Assembly (NCBI RefSeq): GCF_014837035.1
Contig: NZ_JACSPS010000001.1
Coordinates: 800,374 to 864,373 of the forward strand
Direction of reading: 5' to 3'
Length of the DNA: 64,000 bases
Origin: Kaistella pullorum
GTDB lineage: Bacteria > Bacteroidota > Bacteroidia > Flavobacteriales > Weeksellaceae
The translations under genes were made by a program, and so were the position numbers. Below are positions 1-9,328 of the stretch, one piece after another. The notes under the pieces are model-generated. The model searched no databases, was not told where the DNA came from, and saw nothing but the letters and a program-made list of their open reading frames with translations. Every line of letters begins with the position of its first letter. Position 1 is the stretch's first letter.

Positions 1-1043
1 TGCTGGATAAGGTTTTGCTTCAGGCTGAAATGCTTGAACTTAAAGCAAATCCAAACAAAAATGCACAGGGTGTAGTAATAGAAGCGTCACTTGATAAAGG
101 ACGTGGATATATTTCTACTATCCTAGTACAAAGTGGAACACTGAAGGTAGGTGATTATGTTCTTGCAGGTAAAAACCACGGTAAGGTAAAAGCAATGCTT
201 GATGAGCGTGGTAAGCCTCTTGAATCTGCCGGTCCATCAATACCTGTTACGATTCTGGGACTCGACGGTGCGCCGACAGCTGGGGATAAATTCCGCGTGT
301 TTGAAGATGAAAGAGAAGCGAAAAGTATCGCCACTAAGCGTGAACAGCTTCAACGCGAACAGTCTATCCGCACCAAGAAGCACCTTACGCTTGATGAACT
401 TGGCCGTAGAATTGCCCTTGGCGACTTCAAGGAACTTAACATTATCCTTAAAGGTGATGTGGACGGTTCTGTGGAAGCACTTTCAGATCAGTTGCAAAGT
501 CTTAGCACAGAAGAGATCAGCGTGAACATCATCCATCAGGGTGTCGGTCAGATAACCGAGTCCGACGTGTTGCTTGCAGCCGCTTCGGATGCTATTATGA
601 TCGGCTTTAATGTACGTGCCGGTGTAAATGCGAAAGACCTTGCTGATAAAGAAGAGATTGAGATCAGAACATATTCTGTAATCTACGCTGCTATAGACGA
701 TGTAAAAGAAGCGATGGAAGGTATGCTTTCGCCGGAGATTAAAGAACAGGTAATCGGTAACGTAGAGATCCGTGAAGTGTTCAGGATTTCGAAAGTTGGC
801 TCTATTGCAGGTTGTATGGTCTTGACCGGAAAAGTGACACGAAACTCCAAAATCCGTTTGCTGCGTGATGGAATCGTGAAATTTGATGGTGAACTGGAAA
901 GCTTGAAGCGTTTCAAAGACGATGTGAAAGAAGTAACGAAAGGCTACGAATGTGGTTTGAACATCAAAGGATACAACGATATCGAAGTTGGTGACATCCT
1001 GGAAGTGTATGAAGAAGTTGCTGTGAAGAAGAAACTCAAATAA
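1..1043 (+). CDS. infB: Translation initiation factor IF-2, C-terminal part (5' end outside window)
   Basis: IF-2 is the GTPase that brings initiator tRNA to the small ribosomal subunit and promotes subunit joining. The reading frame is open from the first bases of the window, so the N-terminal region and G domain lie upstream. What remains is the end of the G-domain linker, the domain II beta barrel (about residues 20-105 of the visible part), domain III (about 140-230, with a [11 protein letters not shown] segment) and the fMet-tRNA-binding C-terminal barrel ending in [10 protein letters not shown] and a lysine-rich tail. The match to the family is clear. A TTG at base 15 is in frame but is internal, not a start. 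A strong terminator follows 21 bases after the stop. Confidence 0.97.
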   Translation, partial: LDKVLLQAEMLELKANPNKNAQGVVIEASLDKGRGYISTILVQSGTLKVGDYVLAGKNHGKVKAMLDERGKPLESAGPSIPVTILGLDGAPTAGDKFRVFEDEREAKSIATKREQLQREQSIRTKKHLTLDELGRRIALGDFKELNIILKGDVDGSVEALSDQLQSLSTEEISVNIIHQGVGQITESDVLLAAASDAIMIGFNVRAGVNAKDLADKEEIEIRTYSVIYAAIDDVKEAMEGMLSPEIKEQVIGNVEIREVFRISKVGSIAGCMVLTGKVTRNSKIRLLRDGIVKFDGELESLKRFKDDVKEVTKGYECGLNIKGYNDIEVGDILEVYEEVAVKKKLK

Positions 1044-1064
1044 TAAAATTGACATATAAATAGG

Positions 1065-1092
1065 AGACCTGCTGAGAAGCAGGTCTTTTTTT
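1065..1092 (+). terminator. Rho-independent terminator of infB
   Basis: A perfect 9-bp stem (AGACCTGCT with AGCAGGTCT) closes a 4-base loop and is followed directly by a run of T. It sits just after the infB stop. Confidence 0.93.
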
Positions 1093-1506
1093 GTACCTGA
1101 AGCTAATTTGACATTGCGGGAATCCCGGCTAAGGTCGCGAGCGCAAACCCCGGATGGTAACTTACATCGATGACAACTTCATTCAGCTAAATTTTCGGAA
1201 ATCCGACCTTTTTATAAGAAGGACGGATTTTTTTTTTAAAATGCATAATCGTAAGAAAAACGATAAATAACAGGGCGGGATTTTATCTTAAAGACAAGAA
1301 AATAATTAAAACATAATCTAATTCGTAGCTTAGTATTGCGCTTAAATGTTAAATTGTAAAAAAAACAAAATTTTAGTTAACGTAAGTTTATCGGGGTTTT
1401 AACAGTACTTGTACAAAGAACATTGTCAATTATTTAGAATGAGGCATTAATCACGCTTATCCATTGTAAAATTAAAAACGAATAAATATCCTGAGTATTG
1501 GAGCGG
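1093..1506. other. Intergenic region between infB and the first susC, with a second terminator-like hairpin
   Basis: This gene-free stretch holds a second terminator-like hairpin at 1199-1237. It also holds a short segment at about 1117-1140 (core ATCCCGGCTAAGG) that resembles the outer end of the dispersed palindromic repeat found elsewhere in the window. The rest is AT-rich and no convincing open frame was seen. The susC promoter follows. Confidence 0.5.
1199..1237 (+). terminator. Second terminator-like hairpin downstream of infB
   Basis: A 12-bp stem with one mismatch (1199-1210 with 1219-1230) is followed by about ten T. No gene lies between it and the infB terminator, so it is either a backup terminator or the end of an unrecognised short transcript. 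Confidence 0.7.
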
Positions 1507-1538
1507 TTTGTTAATGTTAAATATAATTAACATATTTG
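1507..1538 (+). promoter_or_regulatory. Promoter and palindromic operator-like site of the first susCD pair
   Basis: TTTG at 1507-1510, 20 bases, then CATATTTG at 1531-1538 (7 of 8 to the Bacteroidota -7 consensus TAnnTTTG). Between and over the -7 box lies a 7-bp perfect inverted repeat, ATGTTAA (1514-1520) with TTAACAT (1527-1533). The -7 box ends 27 bases before the ATG, exactly as in the second susC promoter, which shares a 15-base identical block (AATTAACATATTTGC). Confidence 0.8.
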
Positions 1539-1565
1539 CGTTCAATTTAAAAAAAATGTGTTAAG

Positions 1566-4500
1566 ATGAATGTGAAATTAAAAGCACTCGGAGCAGGTGT
1601 TATCTTCTTTTTAGGAGGAGGAATGGCATATGCTCAGACTGACTCAACAAGAACTGTTGAAGTAGATGAGGTGGTGATTGTTGGTTATACCGCAGTGAAA
1701 AAAGAAGATTACACTGGATCGGTTTCCAAAGTTGGCAGTGAGAACATTGCTAAGAAGAATGTATCAAATGTTGCACAGGCGCTGACTGGTGAAGCTGCTG
1801 GTGTACGTGTTATTACTACTTCCGGACAGCCGGGTTCTGAGCCTTCTATCAGAATTAGAGGTTTCGGATCGGTAAGTGGAAACAGAGAGCCGCTTTATGT
1901 TTTAGACGGAATTCCGTTTGCAGGTAACGTATCTGCGATCAACCCAGACGACATCGAAAACATGACTGTTCTTAAAGACGCTACTGCAACCGCAATTTAT
2001 GGTTCCAGAGGTGCGAACGGTGTTGTATTGATTCAGACTAAAAAAGGTAGAGCCGGTAGAGATGTAGTAACCATCGACACTAGAATTGGTTTCAATGCAC
2101 CTTTAATCCCGCGTTACGATGTGATCCGCAGCCCGGAACAATACATCGGACTTTCATGGGAAGCACTTTACAACCAGGGAAGACTAAGCGGAAGTGCAGA
2201 TCCTGTAGCTTATGCTAATGCAAGACTTTTCTCTACGGCGGGTGTAAGAACTCAATATAATATGTGGAATGCTACGGCAGCACAGTTGATTGATCCTGCT
2301 ACACATCAGGTAAGAGAAGGTGTTACAAGAAAATATAACCCGGAAGACTGGAGAGACTATGGTTTCCAGACCTCTATGAGATCTGAGACCAACTTCAGCA
2401 TCAGCGGTGGTGAAGGAAAGACTACTTATTATACCGGTATCGGTTATCTGAAAGATGAAGGTTATACCATCAACTCTAAGTATGAGCGTTACAGCGGACG
2501 TTTGAACATCGCACACCAGGCTAAATCGTGGTTGAAAGGTGAGTTTAACATGGGTTATGCTTTCTCTGATACAGATAGAAACGGCCAGACTGAAGACAGT
2601 GGAAGTATCTTCTGGTTCGTAGATAACATTCCTTCGATCTATCCATTGTTCCTTAGAAATGCTCAGGGTGGCTTCGTAAATGATCCATATTATGGTGGAT
2701 ACCAGTACGATTATGGTAACGGTAGAGGTTTCGGTGCACTTACCAACTCTATTGCGGACGCAACGTACAACCTGGATAACAGAAAGAAGCACGAAATGAA
2801 CGCGAACTTCTTCCTGAAAGCTGACATTACCAAAGACCTGAGCTTCGAAACAAGAATCGGTGGTCAGTATTACAACAACTCCAGAAACGACTACAGCAAC
2901 CCTTACTACGGTAGCTCTGCTTCCCAGTTCGGATCACTTTATAAAGTTCGTACAGAATTATTCTCATACAACTTCCTTCAGTTGCTTCGTTACATGAAGA
3001 AGTTTGGAGATCATAACGTACAGGCTTTTGCTGCACATGAAACAACTGACTGGAAATACAACTACATGTCAGTTTCTAAATATGGTTTGGTAATTCCTGA
3101 TGGTGGCGAATTCAACAACGCAATCAACCAGAACCCGGCATATTCTTACCTTTACAACTATGCGCTTGAAAGTTTCTTTGGTCAGGCAATGTATGATTTC
3201 CAAGGTAAATATTTGCTTTCTGCAAGTGTGAGAAGAGACGGTACTTCACGATTCCTTAATGACAAATGGGATACTTTCTATTCCGTAGGTCTTGGATGGG
3301 TTGTAAACAAAGAAGCTTTCATGCAGGACAGCAACGTTTTCAACAGACTTAAACTTAAGGCCAGCTACGGTACTGTAGGTGATCAGGCAGGTGTAGGTTA
3401 CTACCCTGGGTACAATGTGTACAACCCTGGTAACTTTATGGATCTTCCGGCTGCGGCTTTTGACAGAATCGGATACCCAGAACTTACATGGGAAAAATCT
3501 AAAGTGTTTGATGCGGGTGCAGAATTCACCTTATTCAAAAACAGAATTATTGAAGGTGCTGTAGATTATTTCCACAAAACTACAGACGCGCTTATCTTTG
3601 ATTCAAGACTTGCACCTTCTACAGGTAACGCAATCCTGAAAGTAAACGACGGTCTTTTGGTGAACCAGGGTGTTGAATTTACATTGACAGGTCACGTAAT
3701 TAATAAAGACGATTTCTATTTAGATCTTTCTGTGAACGGTGAATGGCTTGATAACAAGCTTACCAGAATGCCAATTGATCCTTCTACGCAGCAGCCAAAG
3801 ATTATTGATGTAGCTGAAGTTGGCTTCGGTAGATCAGTAGGTCACTCACTTTATGATTTCTATATGAGAGAATGGGCTGGCGTGAACCCTGCAACGGGTG
3901 CAGCCATGTGGAACGTAAGCTATACGGATAACAACGGTAACGGAAAATTCGATTCTGGTGAGCAGATCGCGTCACTTACAGAATTTTTAGCCGCTAATCC
4001 TGGAGCTACAGTGTTGGAAGCAACTACAGAAAACTACACACAAGCAACTCAGAAATATGTGGGTAAATCAGCTATTCCTGACCTTAGAGGTGCATTCTCT
4101 GTAAATGCAGGTTACAAAGCGGTTTCACTATCTGCTCAGTTCCTGTATGGTATCGGTGGATACGCTTATGACGGCGCTTACGCAGCATTGATGCACAACA
4201 GTGTCGTAGGTAACAACAACTGGCACCAGGATATCATGCAAAGATGGCAGAACCCAGGTGACATCACAGATGTACCAAGACTTACCAGCAACCGTACTGG
4301 AGATACTAACTATAACAGTATGTCAACAAGGTTCCTCACAAAGTCTGATTATCTTGTGTTGAATAATGTGAGACTGGCTTACACAATGCCAAACAAATAT
4401 TTTGCAGGTCTTGGACTTAACGGTCTTACTATTTCACTTACGGGAGATAACTTGTGGATCCAAACTAAGAGACAAGGTTTCAACCCTACAACATCTGAAA

Positions 4501-4571
4501 CCGGGAACAGTAACACTTACAGATATTCACCTCTTTCTACCATTACGTTTGGTGTAAAGACAAACTTCTAA
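1566..4571 (+). CDS. SusC/RagA-family TonB-linked outer membrane transporter (first copy)
   Basis: A TonB-dependent outer-membrane channel that, with its SusD partner, imports large nutrients such as glycans or peptides; the substrate cannot be told from the sequence. 1001 residues. Residues 1-23 are a signal peptide ending in AYA. A TonB-box-like segment, EVDEVVIVGY, lies at about 32-41. The plug domain runs to about 165 and contains the SusC/RagA signature at about 110-161 (LYVLDGIPFAG to the [18 protein letters not shown] block). The rest is beta barrel, ending in aromatic TNF. Unlike many SusC proteins, it has no N-terminal carboxypeptidase-regulatory-like domain between the signal peptide and the plug. 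The ATG at 1566 is preferred because it gives the signal peptide and matches the MNVKL start of the second copy. The susD gene follows after 15 bases. Confidence 0.95.
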   Translation: MNVKLKALGAGVIFFLGGGMAYAQTDSTRTVEVDEVVIVGYTAVKKEDYTGSVSKVGSENIAKKNVSNVAQALTGEAAGVRVITTSGQPGSEPSIRIRGFGSVSGNREPLYVLDGIPFAGNVSAINPDDIENMTVLKDATATAIYGSRGANGVVLIQTKKGRAGRDVVTIDTRIGFNAPLIPRYDVIRSPEQYIGLSWEALYNQGRLSGSADPVAYANARLFSTAGVRTQYNMWNATAAQLIDPATHQVREGVTRKYNPEDWRDYGFQTSMRSETNFSISGGEGKTTYYTGIGYLKDEGYTINSKYERYSGRLNIAHQAKSWLKGEFNMGYAFSDTDRNGQTEDSGSIFWFVDNIPSIYPLFLRNAQGGFVNDPYYGGYQYDYGNGRGFGALTNSIADATYNLDNRKKHEMNANFFLKADITKDLSFETRIGGQYYNNSRNDYSNPYYGSSASQFGSLYKVRTELFSYNFLQLLRYMKKFGDHNVQAFAAHETTDWKYNYMSVSKYGLVIPDGGEFNNAINQNPAYSYLYNYALESFFGQAMYDFQGKYLLSASVRRDGTSRFLNDKWDTFYSVGLGWVVNKEAFMQDSNVFNRLKLKASYGTVGDQAGVGYYPGYNVYNPGNFMDLPAAAFDRIGYPELTWEKSKVFDAGAEFTLFKNRIIEGAVDYFHKTTDALIFDSRLAPSTGNAILKVNDGLLVNQGVEFTLTGHVINKDDFYLDLSVNGEWLDNKLTRMPIDPSTQQPKIIDVAEVGFGRSVGHSLYDFYMREWAGVNPATGAAMWNVSYTDNNGNGKFDSGEQIASLTEFLAANPGATVLEATTENYTQATQKYVGKSAIPDLRGAFSVNAGYKAVSLSAQFLYGIGGYAYDGAYAALMHNSVVGNNNWHQDIMQRWQNPGDITDVPRLTSNRTGDTNYNSMSTRFLTKSDYLVLNNVRLAYTMPNKYFAGLGLNGLTISLTGDNLWIQTKRQGFNPTTSETGNSNTYRYSPLSTITFGVKTNF

Positions 4572-4586
4572 ATTTTTAATTAACAA

Positions 4587-6080
4587 ATGAAAAAGCTACT
4601 TATATTAGGTTCCATGATGGGACTACTCTTCACTACTTCTTCTTGTAGAGATGAGTTTTTGGAAAGCGAGCCGACGGAAACGTTGGCAAATCCGCCAGCT
4701 CAGGCGAAACTGAACGGTCTTTACCTGATGATGGTAAATACCGGAACAGGAGGTACTACGGGTCATGATGATTACGGTCAGAAAGGTTACGACCTCACTG
4801 CAGACCTTTTGTCGGGTGATATGGTACTGAGCGGTGTAACTTATGGATGGTACCGAAACATTGCCAACCTTACAGCGACTACTGACTTTACTAATAACTC
4901 CAACTACATGCCGTGGAGATATTACTACAGAATTGCATACGCTGCAAACGATGTAATCGCGGGATTGGGTGGAAACGATTTCGTTCCTGCTACAGCCAGC
5001 GATAAAGCATCAATGGGTCAGGCAAAAGCGATACGGGCCTATGCATACTTCTACCTTACTCAGTATTTCACTACCAAATATGATCCGGCATCACCTGCAA
5101 TTCCACTTTATACGGATACTGGTGTAGCAGCGAAGCCTAAAGCTTTACAGTCTGAGATCTACGCACAGATCGTGAAGGACCTTTCTGAGGCAGTAACTTT
5201 GCTGAACGGTTTCAGCCGTGCAAACAAAGGGATGATCAACCAGGATGTGGCTAAAGGTTTGTTGGCATACACATATGCTGCAATGGGAGATAACGCGAAA
5301 GCAGCTACTCTTTCATTAGAATTAATTGCTAAGTTCCCTAAAACTACTGCAGGTGACCTTGTATTTGACGAAGCTAGTGCTACAGGGGGCGGATTCAATA
5401 GCCTGGCGACTCCAAGTTGGATGTGGGGCTTCGACCTTACACTGGCAAACGATCTTGACTTGATCAGCTGGTGGGGTCAGTTAGATATTACCACGTACTC
5501 TTACTCTTGGGTTGGTGATGCTAAATCTATTGACTTAGATCTTTACAGTGCAATGCGTGCAGATGATATCCGAAGAAACCAGTTCAGATCTGTAAATGAA
5601 ACTGCCAGCGGATTCACTACGGCTCCTGCTGATGCTGCGGGTACATTTGATTATCCTGCTGTTCCTGTGAATAAATTCTTTGATCCTGCGCGTACAATCG
5701 GTGGTCAGCGTATCGTGATCACAGACTACCTTTACATGCGTGTTGATGAGTTCCACCTTCTTGCGGCTGAGACCCTTGCGAAGTCTGGAAACGAAGCTCA
5801 GGCAAGAACAGTACTTAGCTCTTTCTTAGCTAACAGAGTCGCGGATACATCTTACATTTCCGGTCTTTCTGGTACAGCTCTATTGAATGAGATTTATCTG
5901 CAAACCAGAATCGAATTGTGGGGTGAAGGTAAGAGCTACCTGGCTATGAAGAGAAACAAGGCAACGGTGAAGAGAGGTCCGAACCACTTGTTCTTTGCAG
6001 GCCAGAGTTTCAACTCTGATGATGATAGACTGACGTATGATATACCTCAGGCAGAAATCAACAACAATCCGAACTTCTAA
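4587..6080 (+). CDS. SusD/RagB-family nutrient-binding outer membrane lipoprotein (first copy)
   Basis: Surface lipoprotein that forms the lid over the SusC barrel and binds the substrate. 497 residues. It begins with a lipoprotein signal peptide whose lipobox is TTSSC, with the lipidated cysteine at residue 20, followed by acidic residues. The body has the SusD pattern: an N-terminal segment with TETLANP, helical TPR-like stretches (YRIAYAANDVI, AKAIRAYAYFYLTQYF), and a C-terminal block with ELWGEGKSYLAMKR and a final proline/asparagine-rich tail. It is co-transcribed with susC 15 bases upstream and is followed by a terminator. No glycoside hydrolase, sulfatase or peptidase gene is adjacent, so the substrate is open. 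Confidence 0.94.
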   Translation: MKKLLILGSMMGLLFTTSSCRDEFLESEPTETLANPPAQAKLNGLYLMMVNTGTGGTTGHDDYGQKGYDLTADLLSGDMVLSGVTYGWYRNIANLTATTDFTNNSNYMPWRYYYRIAYAANDVIAGLGGNDFVPATASDKASMGQAKAIRAYAYFYLTQYFTTKYDPASPAIPLYTDTGVAAKPKALQSEIYAQIVKDLSEAVTLLNGFSRANKGMINQDVAKGLLAYTYAAMGDNAKAATLSLELIAKFPKTTAGDLVFDEASATGGGFNSLATPSWMWGFDLTLANDLDLISWWGQLDITTYSYSWVGDAKSIDLDLYSAMRADDIRRNQFRSVNETASGFTTAPADAAGTFDYPAVPVNKFFDPARTIGGQRIVITDYLYMRVDEFHLLAAETLAKSGNEAQARTVLSSFLANRVADTSYISGLSGTALLNEIYLQTRIELWGEGKSYLAMKRNKATVKRGPNHLFFAGQSFNSDDDRLTYDIPQAEINNNPNF

Positions 6081-6108
6081 TAGTTTAGACGTTGTAATTT
6101 ATAAAAGT

Positions 6109-6138
6109 GCTTCACCCGTTTGGGTGGAGCATTTTTTA
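6109..6138 (+). terminator. Terminator of the first susCD operon
   Basis: Stem GCTTCACCC with GGGTGGAGC (one G-U pair), 4-base loop, then ATTTTTTATT. It lies 28 bases after the susD stop. Confidence 0.9.
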
Positions 6139-6303
6139 TTTAAAATTTAAGTAATTCGTCGAGATCAAAGCTTCAGTTCCGTTCACGAAAACGTGTAAAA
6201 TCGGGCGCTAACGGGTATCGTTGCCATTTTGGAAAAGAAATGGGTATTACGTCACACATTCCGTACCAGAACAAAAAAAAGATTGCAATTTCCTAAAAAT
6301 TGT

Positions 6304-6335
6304 TTTGGCTATGTTAATATAAATTAACATATTTG
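6304..6335 (+). promoter_or_regulatory. Promoter and palindromic operator-like site of the second susCD pair
   Basis: TTTG at 6304-6307, 20 bases, then CATATTTG at 6328-6335. An 8-bp perfect inverted repeat, ATGTTAAT with ATTAACAT (6311-6330, 4-base centre), fills the spacer and overlaps the -7 box. Box spacing and distance to the ATG (27 bases) equal those of the first susC promoter. Confidence 0.8.
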
Positions 6336-6362
6336 CCTATTAAAATATTAAAATGTGTTAAT

Positions 6363-9308
6363 ATGAATGTAAAATTACGAGTTTTAAGTATCGGCGTGCT
6401 TTTCTTTGCAGGACACGCATTGAATGCGCAGCGGGCAAACAGAGATACTGCAACTAAAACTAAAGAAATTCAGGAGGTAGTACTGATCGGGGGGATCAAG
6501 CTGGATCCGGCTCAGAAAGTGGGCGCATATAATGTAGTTTCCAAGGCTAATTTTGAAAGCACACCATTTTCATCGGTGGATGAAGTATTGAACGGCCGTG
6601 TGGCCGGGCTCAACTTCTCTTCAGCCAGTGGTGATCCGGGATCATCAAATATGGTAACCATCCGTGGGGTAAGTTCTCTTCTTGGTACGCCAAACCCACT
6701 ATACGTAATCGATGGTGTAATTGTAGGGAAGGGATCAGATAACGCTTCCTTGATGGAATCGTGGAACCCGCTTTCCGCGATCGACCCGAATGCTATTGAA
6801 AATGTGTCAGTGCTGAAAGACGCTTCGGCTACTGCACTTTACGGCTCACGCGGTGCGAACGGTGTGATTCTGATTACCACTAAAAAAGGAAAGTATAACC
6901 AAAAGACACGTTTTGAATTCTCTACTGAGACCGGAACACAGGACCGCGCCTTCGACAAGATGGAACTGATGTCTTCTGACGAATACATTAAATATGGTGG
7001 AATCTTGATGTGGAACAGTCAGGACCTTCTGGGCCAAACCTTTTCTACACTGCAGGAGGCTACAGATTTTTTCCTGTCAGAACCTACCTATGAGGGTAAT
7101 TATGACGGGACCACCAATACAGATTGGGTAAAGGCCGTAAACAGAACTTCATCTGTAGTAAACACTTACAACTTTTCTGCATCAGGTGGTGGCGAGAATA
7201 CCTCTTTCCGTATCGGTGGAACGTATTATAACAATAGCCCACTGATCAAAACCTCAAACTTTGACAGAATAAGTGTAAATACGGCTGTAGATCACAAAGC
7301 ATCTGATAAACTGAAATTTGGGGTAAACCTCAATTATTCAAATATCAAAAGACAAACCTATTTCGGTGGACGTGCATCGGCAAACCCGGTTACATCATCG
7401 ATCATGATTTCTCCACTGAGACCTATTTATCTTGAGAACGGTGACTACAATCAGGATCTGGGTGAAGGCTCACCAACACCAGGTTTCAACCCGGTTTCTA
7501 TCCTGGATGAGACCAGCCAGAAATCTACGATCAACACCATCATCGGTTCAGCGAATATGGATTATCAGTTCATCAAGAATTTCTATTTCAATTCCCTGTA
7601 CGGTATGCAGGCACAGTTCATGACGGAAAGACAAAACGTTCTTGCGGGGCATCCTGTGTATACGATCATGACGGATACTCAAGGTTTCCTTGGTGATTTC
7701 CGCACTACAATTTTCGACTGGAACTGGTCGAATACATTAGGTTACCGAAATATCTTCAATGGACGTCACAATGTTCAGGCATTCCTCGGAATGGAGTATC
7801 AGGATCATACCTATAACAACTTCCAGGCGATTACTTTCACGCAGAACGATCCCAGACCTTATTTTGGTTTCTCTGATGAGCAGTTTGCCTCAAACACAGA
7901 CCAGCAGTGGAGACAGATTTCGTATTTCGGAAGACTTAATTATACTTTAGACAGTAAGTATACGATTTCAGGGCAGCTTCGCCGTGACGGTAACTCCACT
8001 TTGGGTGAAAACAAATGGGGTAGTTTCTGGTCTTTAGGTGGCTCCTGGAATGTGATGAATGAATCTTTCATGCCTGATGCTTTCTCGTCACTGACGCTTC
8101 GTGCAAGCTACGGTGTCCTGGGTAATATTCCTTACGCAGACCAGTGGTACAGCCAGTACAACCAGTACGCGACACTTGTTTATGATTCCAACATCGGTTG
8201 GGGACCATACGGTGGTAATGGATTTATCGCTTCGGCGGGTAACCGTAACCTGAGCTGGGAAGAATCTGCGCATCTTGATGTAGGTGCAGATTTCGGAATT
8301 CTGAATGAAAGGCTCAAATTTACCTTAGATTATTACGACAAACTGACGGATAAGGCAATCTTCCGCTCCTATCCGGCGGTGGAAACAGGTGGTCCTACTT
8401 TCTTCTATGACAATGTTGGCGCCATCAGAAACCGCGGTTTTGAAGTGGTAGTGGATGCAGTACCGGTACGGACTGAAAACTTCAGCTGGAACATCAATGC
8501 GAATGGATCTTACGGAAAATCAAGAATCGAAAAACTGAACGTTGATCTGGTAACATTTGAAGGAGAAACATCTGATGGAAGTAATGAACTTGTAGCTTTT
8601 GCTCCCGGCAAACTTTTCGGAGAATATTACACATGGCTTTGGGCAGGTGTAGCGCAAACCGATGATGCAGCCAATGGTATTTCTGCGGGTGACGGTATTT
8701 GGTATACTGATGGTTCACGCACCACTGTAACAAATGACAAGACACAAGCGGAGAAGGTATGGATGGGTAAAAATGCATTCCCAACTTATAACGTTGGTCT
8801 TACAAACTCATTCGACTACAAAAACTTTACTTTGAGTTTTATGCTTTCAGGGCAGTTTGATTTCTACGTGCAGAATGGTGTTCACTCTTACACAATCCAC
8901 GACGGACGTTTTGCGACCAGAAACCAGATTACCGATGCGCTTTATAATAGCTGGACTGATGCGCCGGGAGCTGAAAATTTCAGTGCAGACAACCCGAAAG
9001 CGGTGATCGGTAACCCAAGAAGTTCAAGACTTGAATCTTCGCGATTCCTGAACAAAGGTGATCATATCAGACTTAAAGAAGCCAGAATTGCATATTCTTT
9101 CGGCGATACATTCAAGGATGCTACGGGCATAAACAACCTGACTATCTATGCAAGAGGGACAAACCTGCTTACTTACGTATTTGATAAAGATTTGAACTAT
9201 GACCCGGAATCAACTTCCAACTCATGGTCAGCACTTGGAAAAGGCAGATATTGGTACGCCTCTCCAGTGGTTCGTACCGTTTCATTCGGAATTCAAATCG
9301 GTTTTTAA
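6363..9308 (+). CDS. SusC/RagA-family TonB-linked outer membrane transporter (second copy)
   Basis: Second TonB-dependent channel of the tandem pair; 981 residues from the ATG at 6363. An earlier in-frame start at 6333 would lie inside the promoter, and the chosen start gives MNVKL as in the first copy, followed by a signal peptide ending in NAQ. A TonB-box-like segment ([10 protein letters not shown], about 35-44) leads into the plug domain. The SusC signature lies at about 113-176 with an insertion relative to the first copy ([15 protein letters not shown]), then [18 protein letters not shown]. The barrel ends in the aromatic residue F. There is no N-terminal regulatory-like domain here either. 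The sequence is clearly diverged from the first copy, so substrate specificity may differ. susD starts 20 bases downstream. Confidence 0.95.
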   Translation: MNVKLRVLSIGVLFFAGHALNAQRANRDTATKTKEIQEVVLIGGIKLDPAQKVGAYNVVSKANFESTPFSSVDEVLNGRVAGLNFSSASGDPGSSNMVTIRGVSSLLGTPNPLYVIDGVIVGKGSDNASLMESWNPLSAIDPNAIENVSVLKDASATALYGSRGANGVILITTKKGKYNQKTRFEFSTETGTQDRAFDKMELMSSDEYIKYGGILMWNSQDLLGQTFSTLQEATDFFLSEPTYEGNYDGTTNTDWVKAVNRTSSVVNTYNFSASGGGENTSFRIGGTYYNNSPLIKTSNFDRISVNTAVDHKASDKLKFGVNLNYSNIKRQTYFGGRASANPVTSSIMISPLRPIYLENGDYNQDLGEGSPTPGFNPVSILDETSQKSTINTIIGSANMDYQFIKNFYFNSLYGMQAQFMTERQNVLAGHPVYTIMTDTQGFLGDFRTTIFDWNWSNTLGYRNIFNGRHNVQAFLGMEYQDHTYNNFQAITFTQNDPRPYFGFSDEQFASNTDQQWRQISYFGRLNYTLDSKYTISGQLRRDGNSTLGENKWGSFWSLGGSWNVMNESFMPDAFSSLTLRASYGVLGNIPYADQWYSQYNQYATLVYDSNIGWGPYGGNGFIASAGNRNLSWEESAHLDVGADFGILNERLKFTLDYYDKLTDKAIFRSYPAVETGGPTFFYDNVGAIRNRGFEVVVDAVPVRTENFSWNINANGSYGKSRIEKLNVDLVTFEGETSDGSNELVAFAPGKLFGEYYTWLWAGVAQTDDAANGISAGDGIWYTDGSRTTVTNDKTQAEKVWMGKNAFPTYNVGLTNSFDYKNFTLSFMLSGQFDFYVQNGVHSYTIHDGRFATRNQITDALYNSWTDAPGAENFSADNPKAVIGNPRSSRLESSRFLNKGDHIRLKEARIAYSFGDTFKDATGINNLTIYARGTNLLTYVFDKDLNYDPESTSNSWSALGKGRYWYASPVVRTVSFGIQIGF

Positions 9309-9328
9309 TGACTAAATTTAATATAACA

